Below, piece by piece: positions 52,441 through 63,513 of a DNA stretch of 64,000 bases (position 1 is the stretch's first letter; each line of letters begins with the position of its first letter). A program made the position numbers and the translations under genes. Source of the DNA: Bufo bufo (lineage: Eukaryota > Chordata > Amphibia > Anura > Bufonidae); the NCBI RefSeq assembly GCF_905171765.1, contig NC_053389.1, forward strand, positions 744,807,146 through 744,871,145, written 5' to 3'. The notes under the pieces are model-generated. The model was given only the letters and a program-made list of their open reading frames with translations, made no database searches and was not told the DNA's origin.

Positions 52441-55211
52441 GATGAATCAGGCGTGGATCAGCCAGGATTTCCACCCACCAATTCCTGATGCATCAGACTA
52501 GATCATCCATGGAGCCACACGAACAGTTTGACAAAAGAGATCGGTTTCTTTTGGCTACCTGCCTCAGCTACTATTCTGATGTTGCCATCCGTCTGATGCC
52601 ACACATGGTCAGTGGGTACTGGTAGTGCCACCCACCTCCCCACTCTGTCACCGGGTCACTCTGTGGTTTCCAGATGCTGCTGACACCTCCACACCATGTC
52701 ACCTTCCCACTCTGTGGTCTCCTCATGCTGCTTCCACCTCACCACTATGTGATAGGCCCACTCTGTGGCCTCCTGATGCTGCCGTCACCTCCACACTCTG
52801 TCACTCTGTCCACTATTTGCCGTTCAGTGGGGCAGTCATATGTGGTAAAGCCCTTTTTGCCATGTATTAGTGGCAAATAGAGATGGCTGAACACCGCTGC
52901 TCTGCATATTTTGTGAAGTCAATGTCTCCAACTATGCCCCTCTCTAGATTTACAGCAAATACATTATTTTCATGTAGAGATCCAAGAATTATTTTGGAGG
53001 CATGCTGTATTATTGAAAAAAAACTTTCAATAAAAAGAGATTTATAAAAAAAAAAATCATCAATCAATGCCTTTTTAATTGAGATTGGCCAGTTGACTTT
53101 TGAATCGAGGCTTCGGATGCTGTTTTCCAGGAGTTTTTTAATTGGTAACAGTAAAGTCTGGAAAAATTCAGCATTGTCAGAAGTGACACTGATAGCTCTC
53201 TTGGCCTTTTCTGCAGATGGATGTGTAGGGTGGCCAGACGTCCGGTTTTAGGCCGGACAGTCCAGTTTTTAAACTCCTGGTCCTCCGTCCGGCGTAAAGC
53301 CAGGATGGACGGCCAGAAGTCCTCCTTTTTGGTTGTTATGGTCTACTCAGACATGATCACTTTAAGGAGGCAGGGCCCCGCAGCATGTTTCCCACACTGC
53401 GCGCTTACGTGACAACATCATTATCAGCGCGCGCTGCAGCTGCACTGGTGGGAACTGTCTGGAACTCGGGAACAGAGGAGCGTGTGTGTGCTGCGGGCCG
53501 CAGGTGAACCAATATAGGTGAATACACTATGCACTAACCCTGCACAAAAATGCTAACTAATTCACATCAGCCTGCATCTGTCTGCGGTATTGCTTACTGG
53601 ACACTACGGAGACTTCTCTGCTGCACAAAAACCGCACAAGCACCGCGTCTCGCTCTTCCAGCGTGGACCTACCTCCTCCGCTACGCCCGTTCACATCAGA
53701 TCACTCAGCCTCAGGCACCGTTGTTTTTTTCAAACTGGCAGCCTATAACTCTCTGTTGAAAAGCCTTTAGTGGCGTATATACCTGGAAAAAGAAAAATAT
53801 ACTCAGGGTTCACTGTTCCAGTTATATGTGGTAAAGCCTTTAGTGGCGTATATCAGTAGAAAAGGAAAACTTTTTTAGGCGTTCAGCGCTGCAGTAATAT
53901 GTGGTTAAGTCCTTTTTGCGGTATGGACCGAATTACGTTGTTTTGAAATTTTTTCAAACATGTCTTTTTTGGGAAAATTGATGTGTGCTTGAAGAGCTCC
54001 TTTTGCTGTAAGGACCGGATTATATCAAAATTGTTTTTTTTTTCTGTAAAATTGATGAGTGCCTTTACCATCTATTCACAATTAAATCAAGCAGCTTCAG
54101 TAAGTTGCAAATATTCATGTGCTCTCATCTCCACACTATGTCATCTTGCCACTCTGTGGCCTCCTGATACTGTCACCACCTTCCAGACTCTATCATTGTG
54201 CCACTCCATGGCCTCCTCCTGATGCTGCTGGTGCCGCCACCTCCAGACTCTGTCATTGGGCCTCTCTGTGGTCTCCTCATGCTGCTTCAACGTCACCACT
54301 ATGTCATAGGGCCACTCTGTGGACTTCTCATGCTGTTCCCTCCCTCCTCACTTCATGACTGGGCCACTATTTTGCCTCTCGCCATGGCTGACATCATCAA
54401 TTATTTGACCCTTCTTCTTATCTGTTAGAAGGAAGGAAAAATGAGACGCACAACGGATCCTGTCTGTGTAGCAGCTGTAAGGCCTGTAGGGTCCCATCAG
54501 AATTGGTTTAAGATTTGGTAGCCAAAAGCAGGAGTGGGTACAAAACACAGAAGACATGCAAATATTCAATTCACGTGTTATCTCTGTTTTAGATCCACTC
54601 CTGTTTTGTTTTGGCATTGGCAATACTGATGGATTATTGAGCAAATGCTGACAGAGTGAAGGCATATGCTCCACAGACAGGATCCATTTTTTGTGGGTTA
54701 TTGTTCTGACGGATCAGAGGAAGGGCAAATTCATCAGTGTAGTCAACACAAACTTACTGCTGACACCCTCTCCACTCTGTCAGGGGGGTTCTACTTGTAT
54801 AAGCGTTTAATAGAACAGGTTCTGTAGACATCTCTGTGGAATCAGGTTACAAGGGTGTAAAAGGAGTGTGCTTCTTCTTGAAGCTAACATCGACCTATAA
54901 GGCTGAGTTAATACTTCAGTTATTTGGTCAGTTTTGGCTGCATGACTGCCCAAATAAGTGAAGTGTGCAGTGATTCTAAAAGCAACGCCTGTCATCTGCA
55001 TGTCATACGGACTCACAGTATTATTTCACTACCACAGCAGACTCCCTATGCGTGTTACTGCAAGGCATAGTGTTCTACAACCCTAAAAAGGATCTCTGCA
55101 GGCAGGAAATAGCCCTTTCAGAACGTAATACGCCGCAAATAAATTCGGATCGAAGCAAATCTTTTCGAAAAATTAGCCGAATCAAATTTTTGAGAAATTC
55201 GCTCATCTCTA
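52441..55211. other. hAT-C 3' noncoding region with low-order repeats and a terminus
   Basis: No intact gene is present. Repeated GCCACTCTGTGGCCTCCTGA-type segments occur at 52620-52810 and 54119-54360, and TGTGGTAAAGCCTTTAGTGG occurs three times (52840, 53828, 53900 variants). The stretch ends ...TTCGCTCATCTCTA at 55211, the reverse of TAGAGATGAGCGAATTTC, a hAT-type end. It is likely the 3' UTR of the family C element with an insertion at about 52878-53700. Confidence 0.5.
52867..53222 (-). pseudogene. Unidentified coding-like fragment
   Basis: On the minus strand from about 53222 a frame reads AEKAKRAISVTSDNAEFFQT, LLPIKKLLENSIRSLDSKVN, then MIDDFFFYKSLFIESFFSII and continues to about 52880, around 110 residues with amphipathic character. 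It is followed on the plus strand by GTAGGGTGGCCAGACGTCCG, which looks like a transposon end. I do not recognise the protein. It could be part of a hAT-like transposase or a retrocopied host exon. Confidence 0.4.
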
Positions 55212-55349
55212 TCTGTCGTCTTTGAAAACAAAAAGTCATTTGCTGTGGTTTTTTCTATGCTGTGATAGGAATTACTGTGCTGTGATAGGGATTAGTGTCT
55301 TTGCCTTTCATCTTTGAAAAAAAAAAAAAAAGTCATTTGCTATCTGTTT

Positions 55350-58174
55350 TTCTGAATCCCTATTTTATTTGATTTCTTGCCCCATTGTCCCAAACCCAAT
55401 AAAGTCATCCCAAAGTCCCTCTTTATTTTCTTTGCATAGTTTTTTTGTCTGTAAATACATTTTTTGCAGATCATGAGCGGCCGTGGTCGTGGTAGGGGAG
55501 TTGGTTCCAGTTCTGGACTGCTGCCAGCATGGGGATGCTCCTCTACCCACAGAGGGGCAAGCGCAGCTGGCAAGGGCGTCCTCCTCATCCAGGATTTTTT
55601 TGGGCATGGCAGCCGCCCCATTTTGTCTCAGGACACCGAGGCAGTTGTAGCTTTCGTGATACAAGCTAGTGGCATGGAGTCTTCTGGCCCAGCTCTTCGC
55701 CTCCTGCAGTACCAGCCCCCATCGACCCAAGACTTGTTCCTGCAGCTGTTTGACAGCAAAAGTGAGAGGGACATCATGGGGGAGGTAATGCAGGAAAGTG
55801 AGTTGCTGCTTGGTCTTGATGCTCAGGACCTTTTGGAAGGGATGGAGGAGGAGGAGGAGGAGGAGGAGGAGGAGGAGGAGGAGGAGGAGGAGGAGGAAAA
55901 GGGAGCACCGCCTGTCAGTACCCCAGTGACATCCCTTCCAACTGGTGCAGGTGGTTTCAGCCACAGAACCCCTGCTCCTAGTCAGACCCAAGCGTCAGCG
56001 GGGGGACAGCGGAGGCAGGTCAGTGGCTCCATGTCTGCTGTTCCCCTTATTCCACCACTGGTCGACCTTGGGTCTGACAATGCAGGCGAAGAAGAGGAGG
56101 GTGACCAAGAATGGGTGCCAACTTCCTTGTCAGGTGACAGCAACACTGATGAGGAAAATAGGCACCCGAGGCAAACTGTGAGCGAGGTCACCAGGGAGCC
56201 CAGTGGCAGGGGCTTCACTGGTAATGGCAGCATGAGGCGGCAGCAGGTGCCACCTCCATCTGTGCGCACCAAGCCCGAACAGACGCAAGTCAGCACCACC
56301 CCATCTGACAGGAGGTTTGTGCGTAAGTCGCCTGTTTGGATTTACTTCACCCTGGCAGAAGAAGATCACACAATTGCCATCTGTCAGCACTGTCATGCCA
56401 GGGTGAGGAGAGGGAGGTCACTTGCTCAGCTGGGTACCACTGCCCTTACCCAGCACCTGAGAAGCAACCACTGGCCGGAGTGAAACCAAATGAAGGGTGG
56501 TCGCAGCAGCACCAGCAGCAATGCGCAGGGGACAGCAGCTACTGCCACTGTCCAGCATCCACTCCACCCCCTTCCAACAATGCATTCCCACTCCCCCACT
56601 CCATCTCCTGGAGGTATTGGTACTGGCAGCCAGACCTCTGCCGCCTCTGCACCCTCCTCTGTTGCCTCAACTGCCATCCAGCGGCAGCCGTCGGTCGCAG
56701 AAGCATTTGAGCGCATTGCGGCCTACGCACCCGGGGACTGCCAGGTGCATTTACTCAATGGGCTCCTGGCAAGGGTTATCGCCCAACATTTGCTGCCCCT
56801 CAATATTGTGGACTGAAATCCATTCCTGCTGGAGCAGGCCCAACCCAGAAGCCACCATTTCTTTCCCAGGACCGGCGTCCCTGCCCTACACCAGCACATT
56901 GTGCAGAATGTATCCCTGTAGCTGGATCACGCTGTCAGCGACAGGGTGCATCTCACAATGTATGCCTGGACTAGCAGACATGGGTAGGGGTGCTAGCTTC
57001 ACAGCCTATTGGGTGTCCCTCCGAGGCTCCTTGGAGAGATCAACAGATGTGGCGGCATCTCAGCTTGGGGTACAGCCCCGGGGTGTCCAGGGGAGAACTG
57101 CTGCTCTCCCTCAAGCCACTGTCTCCACCACTGCAGAGCCCCCCAGCAAGTCTCCCCATAGCTACACAAGTGTGGGTCATCCTCTGCCAGGCCATGCTCC
57201 AGCTTGTGAGCTTAGGGAAATGGAGACACACTGGACCTTATGTCCTGGCCACCCTCCAGGCTTAGGTCCTCAAGTGACTGACACCCGAAGGCTCCAGGCA
57301 GGTACAGCAACCTCCTAGCTGCCCTCCATGCTGGCAGTCTCAAACACGTGCCCTGCATGGCACATGTCTTCAACCTTGTTGTACAGAAGTTCCTACGCAC
57401 ATACCCAAGGTTGAGCGACATCATGCAAAGGGTACGAAGGATTGCCAGCCACTTACGACGCTCCCCAAACCCCACTGGGTCCCTGTCCAAACTGCAGCAG
57501 GACAACAGCCTGCCACCTTACAGGCTGATGTTGGACAGTGTGACGCGGTGGAACTCCACCCTCCACATCCTGGAGAGGTTGTGTGAACAGTGACGGGCTG
57601 TGAAGGAGTACCTGCTGGACCTCGGGGCCATCACACCCTTTCCCCTACATCACCAATGTGGAGTTGGGGCAGATACACCAGGTCTACCACGTGTTGGCCC
57701 CATTCAAGCAGGCGACCAAGCTGGTCAGCGGCGAGCATGGTCTCCCCGCTCATCTCACCCAGCAGGTGGCTGGCCCCAGCAGCTTCAGGCGAGCAGGAGA
57801 TCTTATGGGTGAGATGAGGCAGTTCTACCAGCCTGCGCGACCCAATAGCAGCAGCAGCATTCACCACCAACGGTAGTGGCTGACTACATGGGGTCCGTCG
57901 GTGCTTCCGACAGCATGAGCAGCGACAACCCCATGTAGTACTGGGTTGCCAGGCTGGACACCTGCCGTGAGCTCGCTCAGTATGCGTTGGAGGTACTGTC
58001 TTGCCCCCCTACAGCGTACTATCTGAGTGGACATTCAGCGCAGCAGGTGGGGTGGTCACCGACAAGCAGACCCGTCTGTCCACAGACTCCGTGGATAGAC
58101 TAACCTTTATCAAAATGAATCCATCGGTTCAGGGCGCTGAAGTTCAGGGTGTTGCCATGTACCTGCTGCTTCTT
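55350..58174 (+). mobile_element. hAT family B, copy 2 (B2)
   Basis: This has the same family and leader as B1 but in plus orientation: leader 55350-55472, transposase remnant 55473-58130, 3' part to 58174 and again after the MITE at 59001-59230. It starts next to the family C terminus at 55211. Its own terminal repeats are not resolved. Confidence 0.75.
55473..58130 (+). pseudogene. hAT-B transposase with BED finger (B2)
   Basis: From ATG 55473 (MSGRGRGRGVGSSSGLLPAW) the first 336 codons are open. They include a run of about 21 glutamates from a (GAG)n tract (55845-55900) and a BED-type zinc finger at the end: SPVWIYFTLAEEDHTIAICQ, CHARV and HLRSNH. TGA at 56481-56483 stops it. The same frame resumes with AFERIAAYAPGDCQVHLLNG, then MAHVFNLVVQKFLRTYPRLS and LDSVTRWNSTLHILERLCEQ (57348-57593). 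Several more stops and frameshifts follow. The end is VVTDKQTRLSTDSVDRLTFI near 58100. Better preserved than B1. Confidence 0.88.
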
Positions 58175-59000
58175 AGTGATCAGAGGCAGGGGCGATATAT
58201 TCGAATTTGCGATATTTCACGAATATTTGGTTGAATATTCATCATATATTTGCGAATTAGAGATTATTTTCTTGATTGCGAAAAATCGGCAATGTAATAT
58301 TTGCGTAACGCCCCGTGAAATACAGGCGTGAGTGACTTTTGCTACGTTTTCAAAGCTGCTAGAAGTTTCCTGAGACTGGATAAAATGGTTGGCACGGCAG
58401 AACATTAAAAATGGCTTTATATGCAGTTAGAGTGCTCAATATAGTTGTGATTGCGCTAATCGGCACTAATGATGCGAAAATTTTGAGGCAATATGTGAAA
58501 CTTCACATTTTAGCAGGTCTGCATGTACTGTATGTATGGACAGCAGAACCTATAACACTAGCTAACACACTGCACTGCAACAGCTACACTATATCAGGAT
58601 ATAACCTACACTGACTATCTCCCACTAATTATCTGTATTATATATATAAGCTATCTAACTATCCATCTAATATCGTGTGGAAAGCACAGAGCACAGTAAT
58701 GACACTGCTCTCTCTTTCTCAGAAATTTAAAAAACGACAGAAAATGGCTGCTGGGGAGGTTCTTATATAGTAAGGGGTAGGCAATTTTCCTGTTGGTTGC
58801 TAGAGATGTTGCTAAGCTCAGACAAAGACATTGCAGCCTTCTCATTGGCCCTCAAGCAAGAAGGGAGGCTACTGATGGGAAAAAAAAAATCTACAGTATT
58901 CGAAATTACGAATATATATATTACTATATTCGAAATATTCGCGTATTCTGTAAGTGCCGATATTCGCGATTCGCGATTCGAATATTCACGCCCAACACTA
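58175..59000. mobile_element. hAT-type MITE (826 bp) with 8-bp TSD
   Basis: CTGCTTCT flanks both sides (58167-58174 and 59001-59008). The ends are TAGTGATCAGAGGCAGGGGC and, in reverse, TAGTGTTGGGCGTGAATATT, both continuing into TATTCGAAT-type motifs. The element has no transposase. An inverted, diverged copy of its middle (58390-58560) is found at 62025-62245. Confidence 0.9.
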
Positions 59001-59008
59001 CTGCTTCT

Positions 59009-59233
59009 GTCCTGTTCCTGCTGAGTTTGGCTGAGCTATGTGTAGGTCTAATACTGCACCGTTACCTTTACCTGTTACTGCTGCTGTCTGTCCTGATGAA
59101 TTTTCCCCTGGACTAAAGGGGCCTTACTGCAACCTTATCGGTTAAAATTACATGAAAACATAACAATATAAAAAAAACAGAAGCACACATTAGAACTTAA
59201 AAAACTATTACAAGTTTGAGCCAAACAAGGATC
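59009..59233. other. Remainder of hAT-B2 3' region; nothing recognised
   Basis: GTCCTGTTCCTGCTGAGTTT and following AT-rich sequence continue the host hAT after the MITE. No motif is recognised. Confidence 0.4.
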
Positions 59234-59236
59234 TAA

Positions 59237-59526
59237 GACCTCTTGCACACAAACGTTTTTTTTTTCCGTTTCCGTTCCATCTTTTGCGTTTCATATATGG
59301 AACCATTCATTTCAATGGATCCGCAAAAAAAAACGGAAGGTACTCTGTATGCCTTCCGTTTCCATATTTCCGTTCAAAGATAGAACATATCCTATTATTG
59401 TCCGCATAAGGGACAAGGATAGTACTGTTCAATCAGGGGCCAGCTGTTCCGTTCTGCAAAAAATGGAATGCACACGGACGTCATCTGTAAATGCTGAAAA
59501 AGCCATACGGTCATGTGCAAGAGGCA
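59237..59526. mobile_element. PIF/Harbinger-type MITE 1
   Basis: GACCTCTTGCACACAAACG at the left and, in reverse, TGCCTCTTGCACATGACCG at the right. TAA flanks both sides (59234-59236 and 59527-59529), the 3-bp target duplication of PIF/Harbinger elements. The interior has CGGATCC/TTCCGTTTCC motifs. No coding capacity. Confidence 0.75.
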
Positions 59527-59529
59527 TAA

Positions 59530-59786
59530 GGCTACATGCACACGAACGTTGTTTGATTCCGTGTCCGTTACTTTTTTGCGGGTAGGATGCAGACCCATTC
59601 ATTTCAAAGGGTCCACAAAAAATGCGGACAGCACACTGTGTGCTGTCCGCATCATTATGTCCCTTCCTTAGGCCTGCAAAAAAAAAATAGAACATGTCCT
59701 ATTCTTGTCCATTTTAGTCATCCGTATTTCTTTGCGGATCCTCAATTTGTGGACCACAAAACACATATGGTCGTGTGCATGTAGCC
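59530..59786. mobile_element. PIF/Harbinger-type MITE 2
   Basis: GGCTACATGCACACGAACGT at the left and, in reverse, GGCTACATGCACACGACCAT at the right. TAA flanks at 59527-59529 (shared with MITE 1) and 59787-59789. It interrupts the last exon-like segment of the Myb-like remnant to its right. Confidence 0.85.
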
Positions 59787-60428
59787 TAAGGCAACTGTTC
59801 AGTTGATCATGCAGGTCAAAAAACTCCTGTATCCGATTACAGTGCAGCGCCTCCAACTGCTGCATCTTCCTTGAAAGCTTCCGCTGCTGCTCCCGAATCT
59901 CCTGCATGCCTTCATTGTGCTCCTGCTGCAGCTGGCTCATTTTTTTATTTTATTTAATGAGTACTGTTAGGATAGAAAAGAATATGAAAATTACTTGCAA
60001 ATCAGATTAAGAGGATTGGATACAGAATTATATTGCTGTGTGCACATATTTTCCCTCCTGGCGGGGGCTGGAGACATCCTCCTCCTCCTCATCGGGAGCT
60101 GGGGGGGGGGAGAATCCGGCTGCTGGGAGGGTCTGTCCTCTTCCACCTCCACCACTTTGCCCAGATCAGGTGGGGGTGACGCATCCTGCTGCTGGGAGGG
60201 TTTGGCCTGCTCTCTCTCTCTTCCTCCTTGGTGGACACCACCTCCATATCCTCGGTCAAAGACCTGCGGCGGACGGAGGGAACGGGAACACCTGTAATCA
60301 CACAATGTTCAGAATTTAGACAAACAACTCAGAACTCATAACAAATGCAAATTAAGTGGGGAATGTATCCAATGTAATGATGGACGGGGCCATTTACTGG
60401 AATACAGAATGATTGCAGTTTATGTATA

Positions 60429-60475
60429 TACACACACACACACATATATATATATATTTATGTGTGTGTGAAACG
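60429..60475. repeat. (CA)n(TA)n(TG)n microsatellite
   Basis: CACACACACACACATATATA followed by TATATTTATGTGTGTGTG forms a self-complementary dinucleotide tract in an intron-like part of the Myb-like remnant. Confidence 0.9.
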
Positions 60476-60794
60476 TACGAAATCAGCCAGTTTTATCATA
60501 CATCTGCACCTCCCTGTGTGAAAAGATTCTATATTCTAGGATCAAAGTGCCACACTCTAGTTAGCTAATTAATCTATACCCCCTGAGCAAAGGGGACCTT
60601 AGATTGTGACTTTGGGGTTTCATAAGCTGTAATCCATAATCATCCAAATTATAACAAATAAAGGCTTGAAATATCTCGCTTTGCCTGTAATGAGTCTATC
60701 ACATATATTAGTTTCACCTTTTAAGTTGCATTACTGAAATAAATGAACTTTGCACAATATTCAAATTTTTCGATTTTCACCTGTATATACACTG

Positions 60795-60796
<2 letters not shown>

Positions 60797-60833
<37 letters not shown>
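60797..60833. repeat. (TA)n microsatellite, left of the 95-bp palindrome
   Basis: About 18 TA units immediately before the palindrome at 60837. A matching tract lies about 100 bp to its right. Confidence 0.95.
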
Positions 60834-60836
<3 letters not shown>

Positions 60837-60838
<2 letters not shown>

Positions 60839-61031
60839 AAAAGAAGGCAGCACTCCAGGTAGTGAAAAAAGTGGACGGTTTATTCACCCAACCAGCAGCA
60901 ACGTTTCAGCTCTCTCTATGGAGCCTTTGTCTAGCTGACAAAGGCTCCATAGAGAGAGCTGAAACGTTGCTGCTGGTTGGGTGAATAAACCGTCCACTTT
61001 TTTCACTACCTGGAGTGCTGCCTTCTTTTTG
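60837..61031. repeat. Perfect palindrome, 95-bp arms, 5-base loop
   Basis: Arms 60837-60931 and 60937-61031 are exact reverse complements as read, around the loop TAGCT. Arm landmarks are AAGGCAGCACTCCAGGTAGT, GTGGACGGTTTATTCACCCA and CAACGTTTCAGCTCTCTC. A transcript through it would form a 95-bp duplex. The unit resembles a dispersed snapback repeat of frogs. I cannot assign it to a named family. Confidence 0.97.
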
Positions 61032-61126
61032 ATTCTTATCTACAACCGGGCCTTGGTCACAGGTCCCCCAGGAGGATTTTTTTGCACCCACATATTGTTT
61101 TTGTGTGCTGCTTCTTTTCTTTTTTC

Positions 61127-61129
<3 letters not shown>

Positions 61130-61174
<45 letters not shown>
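61130..61174. repeat. (TA)n microsatellite, right of the palindrome
   Basis: About 21 TA units following TTTTTTCTAC. Confidence 0.95.
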
Positions 61175-61179
<5 letters not shown>

Positions 61180-61182
61180 TCA

Positions 61183-61346
61183 TGATTACTTAGTACTTGG
61201 TGTGAAACGTATGGAATCAGCCAGCTACATCACACATCTCTATCTTGCTGTGTGTATAAATACATAAATACACTCACAGCGAGGTAGAGATACATGATGT
61301 AACCGGCTGATTTGCATCATGTCACACCAGATAGCAAGTAATCATT
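61183..61346. repeat. Imperfect inverted repeat, arms ~70 bp
   Basis: TGATTACTTAGTACTTGGTG / CACCAGATAGCAAGTAATCA and CATCTCTATCTTGCTGTGTG / CACTCACAGCGAGGTAGAGA pair around a loop near 61262. A related half occurs at 60470-60530 (AACGTACGAAATCAGCCAGT). Probably a MITE. Confidence 0.8.
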
Positions 61347-61620
61347 TGTAAAGGGATTCAATAGTTATTTGCATAACTGTATATATACATTACAGAGTGT
61401 TGGCAAGAGATACAAAAGTAATGTACGCATTGTACCTGGCCATTTTCTGTCCCGGATCTGAGTGATCCACCAGAAGTGCCTCCTCGTCAGATCAGACCAG
61501 TGCTTAATGATGGCCATCACACTGTGCTTCCCCTCCATATCCCCTCACGATGGTCTGTTTTTCTTCTTGAACCCGGGTCCTATCATATCCCCACTCCAAC
61601 ATGTGCTGCAGAATAAAGAT

Positions 61621-62024
61621 GCAAGCATATAATCCCAAGTTTTTTAGCTACAAATATTGAAAATAATGTCCTCAACAAGACAGCAAAAAGTATTTAAGTC
61701 TTTGAAGGGGAAATATTAGATTTAATGTTACCGTTATAAGATCAGATTGTATTGCGATTGTATGTGTGTGGGGTCTGAGCAATCGGATATTGGCCAGCTG
61801 AGCAGAGATGTACCAGTCTAGTGAAGTGACGGTACGGTATGGGGTGCACCCTGGGTAACTCTAAATGAACCAGCAAATACTGGCGGTAATACAAAGAAAG
61901 CTTCTCCTGAGTCCCGACCAACAGGACACAAACTGTAATCTATAGACTGTGTTTGTGTGTGTGTGTGGTATATAGTGTGCGACAGGAAAATGGATGTGCA
62001 ATGTGCATGTGAGAGATATTTCTC
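61621..62024. other. Stretch without recognised gene
   Basis: Mixed-composition DNA with a short (TG)n at 61951-61966. A frame of about 83 codons on the minus strand has no recognisable domain. Confidence 0.5.
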
Positions 62025-62245
62025 TGCTGTCCATACATACATGCTACTGACATAGTGCGGTAATGTCACAACAATAATTAGTGCACCAATCAGTAAGATC
62101 TACTGAGACCTGATAAAATGTGAAGTTGCATGTATTGTGCAAAAAATATGTGCATCATTAGTGCCGATTTGCTCAATCGCGAATATCTTGAAGCACTCTT
62201 TCTGCATATAAAGCTATTGTTCTGCCATGCATGCGAAATGTAATT
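62025..62245 (-). repeat. Diverged inverted copy of the 58175 MITE interior
   Basis: Shared blocks, in reverse relative to 58390-58560: CATCATTAGTGCCGATT, CTGCATATAAAGC, AAAATGTGAAGT and CTGCTGTCCATACATACA. This is a second, older member of the same MITE family. Ends not found. Confidence 0.7.
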
Positions 62246-63511
62246 AAAAACAGTTCAGTACAGTGATCAGGAGTTCTTCCTCACATTCATGAGAGTTGTT
62301 GCTAATATTGCCTATGCTGCTCATCACTATACAAAATGTGCTCAATTTATTAAGAACTATGAACCTCTTAATAAATTTGGTGCAAAAAACTGTTGTTGTG
62401 GGCCCACTGTGCCAGCTGATTTGGCTTTGGGCTACTTATAAAGGTGTTTTTCTGGAAATCACCTGTTTTTCACGCTTTAGCCCCATACAGGGATCTGGTC
62501 TTCACTGCAGGGGACCCACCAGGCCGCTACGTCTTGGAATAGTCCTGGTCTAGTTGGTAGCTGACTCACAGAGGTCAGACACCAGTGCAAAGGGGACAGA
62601 CAATGCTCGTAGCAAAAATGCAGGCCGAGGTCAGGGAAGGCAGAGTTTGTGGATATACGTGAAACAGGTCTGAGGTCAAGCTAGGCAGCTGAGGATCAAA
62701 ACGATAAACAGGCTAAGGTCAGGGCAGATAGCGAAGTATCAGAATTGGTTAACAGGCAGAGGTTCAGTACACAAACAGACAGTTGGAATACCACATCTTC
62801 ACTGGATAAATTAGCAAGCTAGGAATCTGCACACAGAAGAACCGAGAGGAGGGCACAGACTATGACCTACAATAATCGGACAGTAGTGGGCACCATGTGC
62901 ACGATGGCCAGACTCGCTTCAGATGGTAAAGGAGAGCATACGGGTCAAGACTACTAGTAAAACAGGGGTTAGAGATGTGGCGCCTGTGCGCACTGAAAGG
63001 AGCCGTGCAGCAGCAGGAACAGGCCACCATTGTAACATTTGGCTCATTTTACTTTGACATACTTTGGTTTAAGACTGGTATATGAAATGCCAGTGATAAC
63101 TATTTTTCCCATAACAGTATGTGGGAAAGGTATGAAATTTTCTAGGCACTGCATGGGCCCTGTTTTAGGCACAGTACATCACTTTGTTGAAACATTTGGC
63201 TCTGTGTGGGCAAGTATGCTATCTGGAGACTGTTCAGTACAGAATGTCAGCATGTACTCTAGGTACTTTGTGAATCTATGTAGGCAAAGATTGGTGCTGT
63301 CTAGGCATAATTTGGACTGTAAACATACTATGGCACTAAGTGGGAAATTTAATGTTTTATATAAGTAAATTATTAATCACTCTGTGCAAGGAACATGTTA
63401 ACAAAACATGTGACACAAAGCCTATCTTTTGAGTTGCCACAAATGGAAGTTAACTACTCTGTTGTGAAAACCATGGACAATAGATGACAGGAAAAGAATC
63501 CGGCCCATCTA
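62246..63511. other. Stretch without recognised gene; degenerate AGGTCAGG repeats
   Basis: 62620-62780 contains irregular repeats around GAGGTCAGGGAAGGCAGA, CTGAGGTCAAGC and TAAGGTCAGGGCAGATAGC. 63035-63350 has phrases repeated at ~100-bp spacing (CATTTGGCTC, GGCACTGCATG, TCAGTACA). Neither supports a gene. They look like remnants of repetitive elements that I cannot name. Confidence 0.45.
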
Positions 63512-63513
63512 TA

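Larger units (their letters stand above)
59790..61620 (-). pseudogene. Harbinger-type Myb/SANT-like accessory gene, three exon-like parts
   Basis: On the minus strand, 61620-61433 encodes a Myb/SANT-like segment (KHWSDLTRRHFWWITQIRDR) ending at a GT donor (CCAG|GTACAA). 60288-59998 starts after an AG acceptor (GTGTGATTACAG) with VPVPSVRRRSLTEDMEVVST in one frame and a proline-rich part in another, ending at GCAA|GTAATT. 59950-59790 starts after ATCCTAACAG and encodes a coiled coil (MSQLQQEHNEGMQEIREQQR, KMQQLEALHCNRIQEFFDLH). The order resembles the Myb-like ORF of Harbinger elements. At least one frameshift is present, and a MITE cuts the end. Confidence 0.5.

Noticed and set aside
55365..55991. 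208-codon minus-strand frame with a poly-Leu run
   Set aside because: The poly-Leu is the antisense of the GAG run in hAT-B2; it is not a membrane protein.
61082..61193. Isoleucine/tyrosine-rich frames resembling a membrane segment
   Set aside because: They translate the (TA)n microsatellite.
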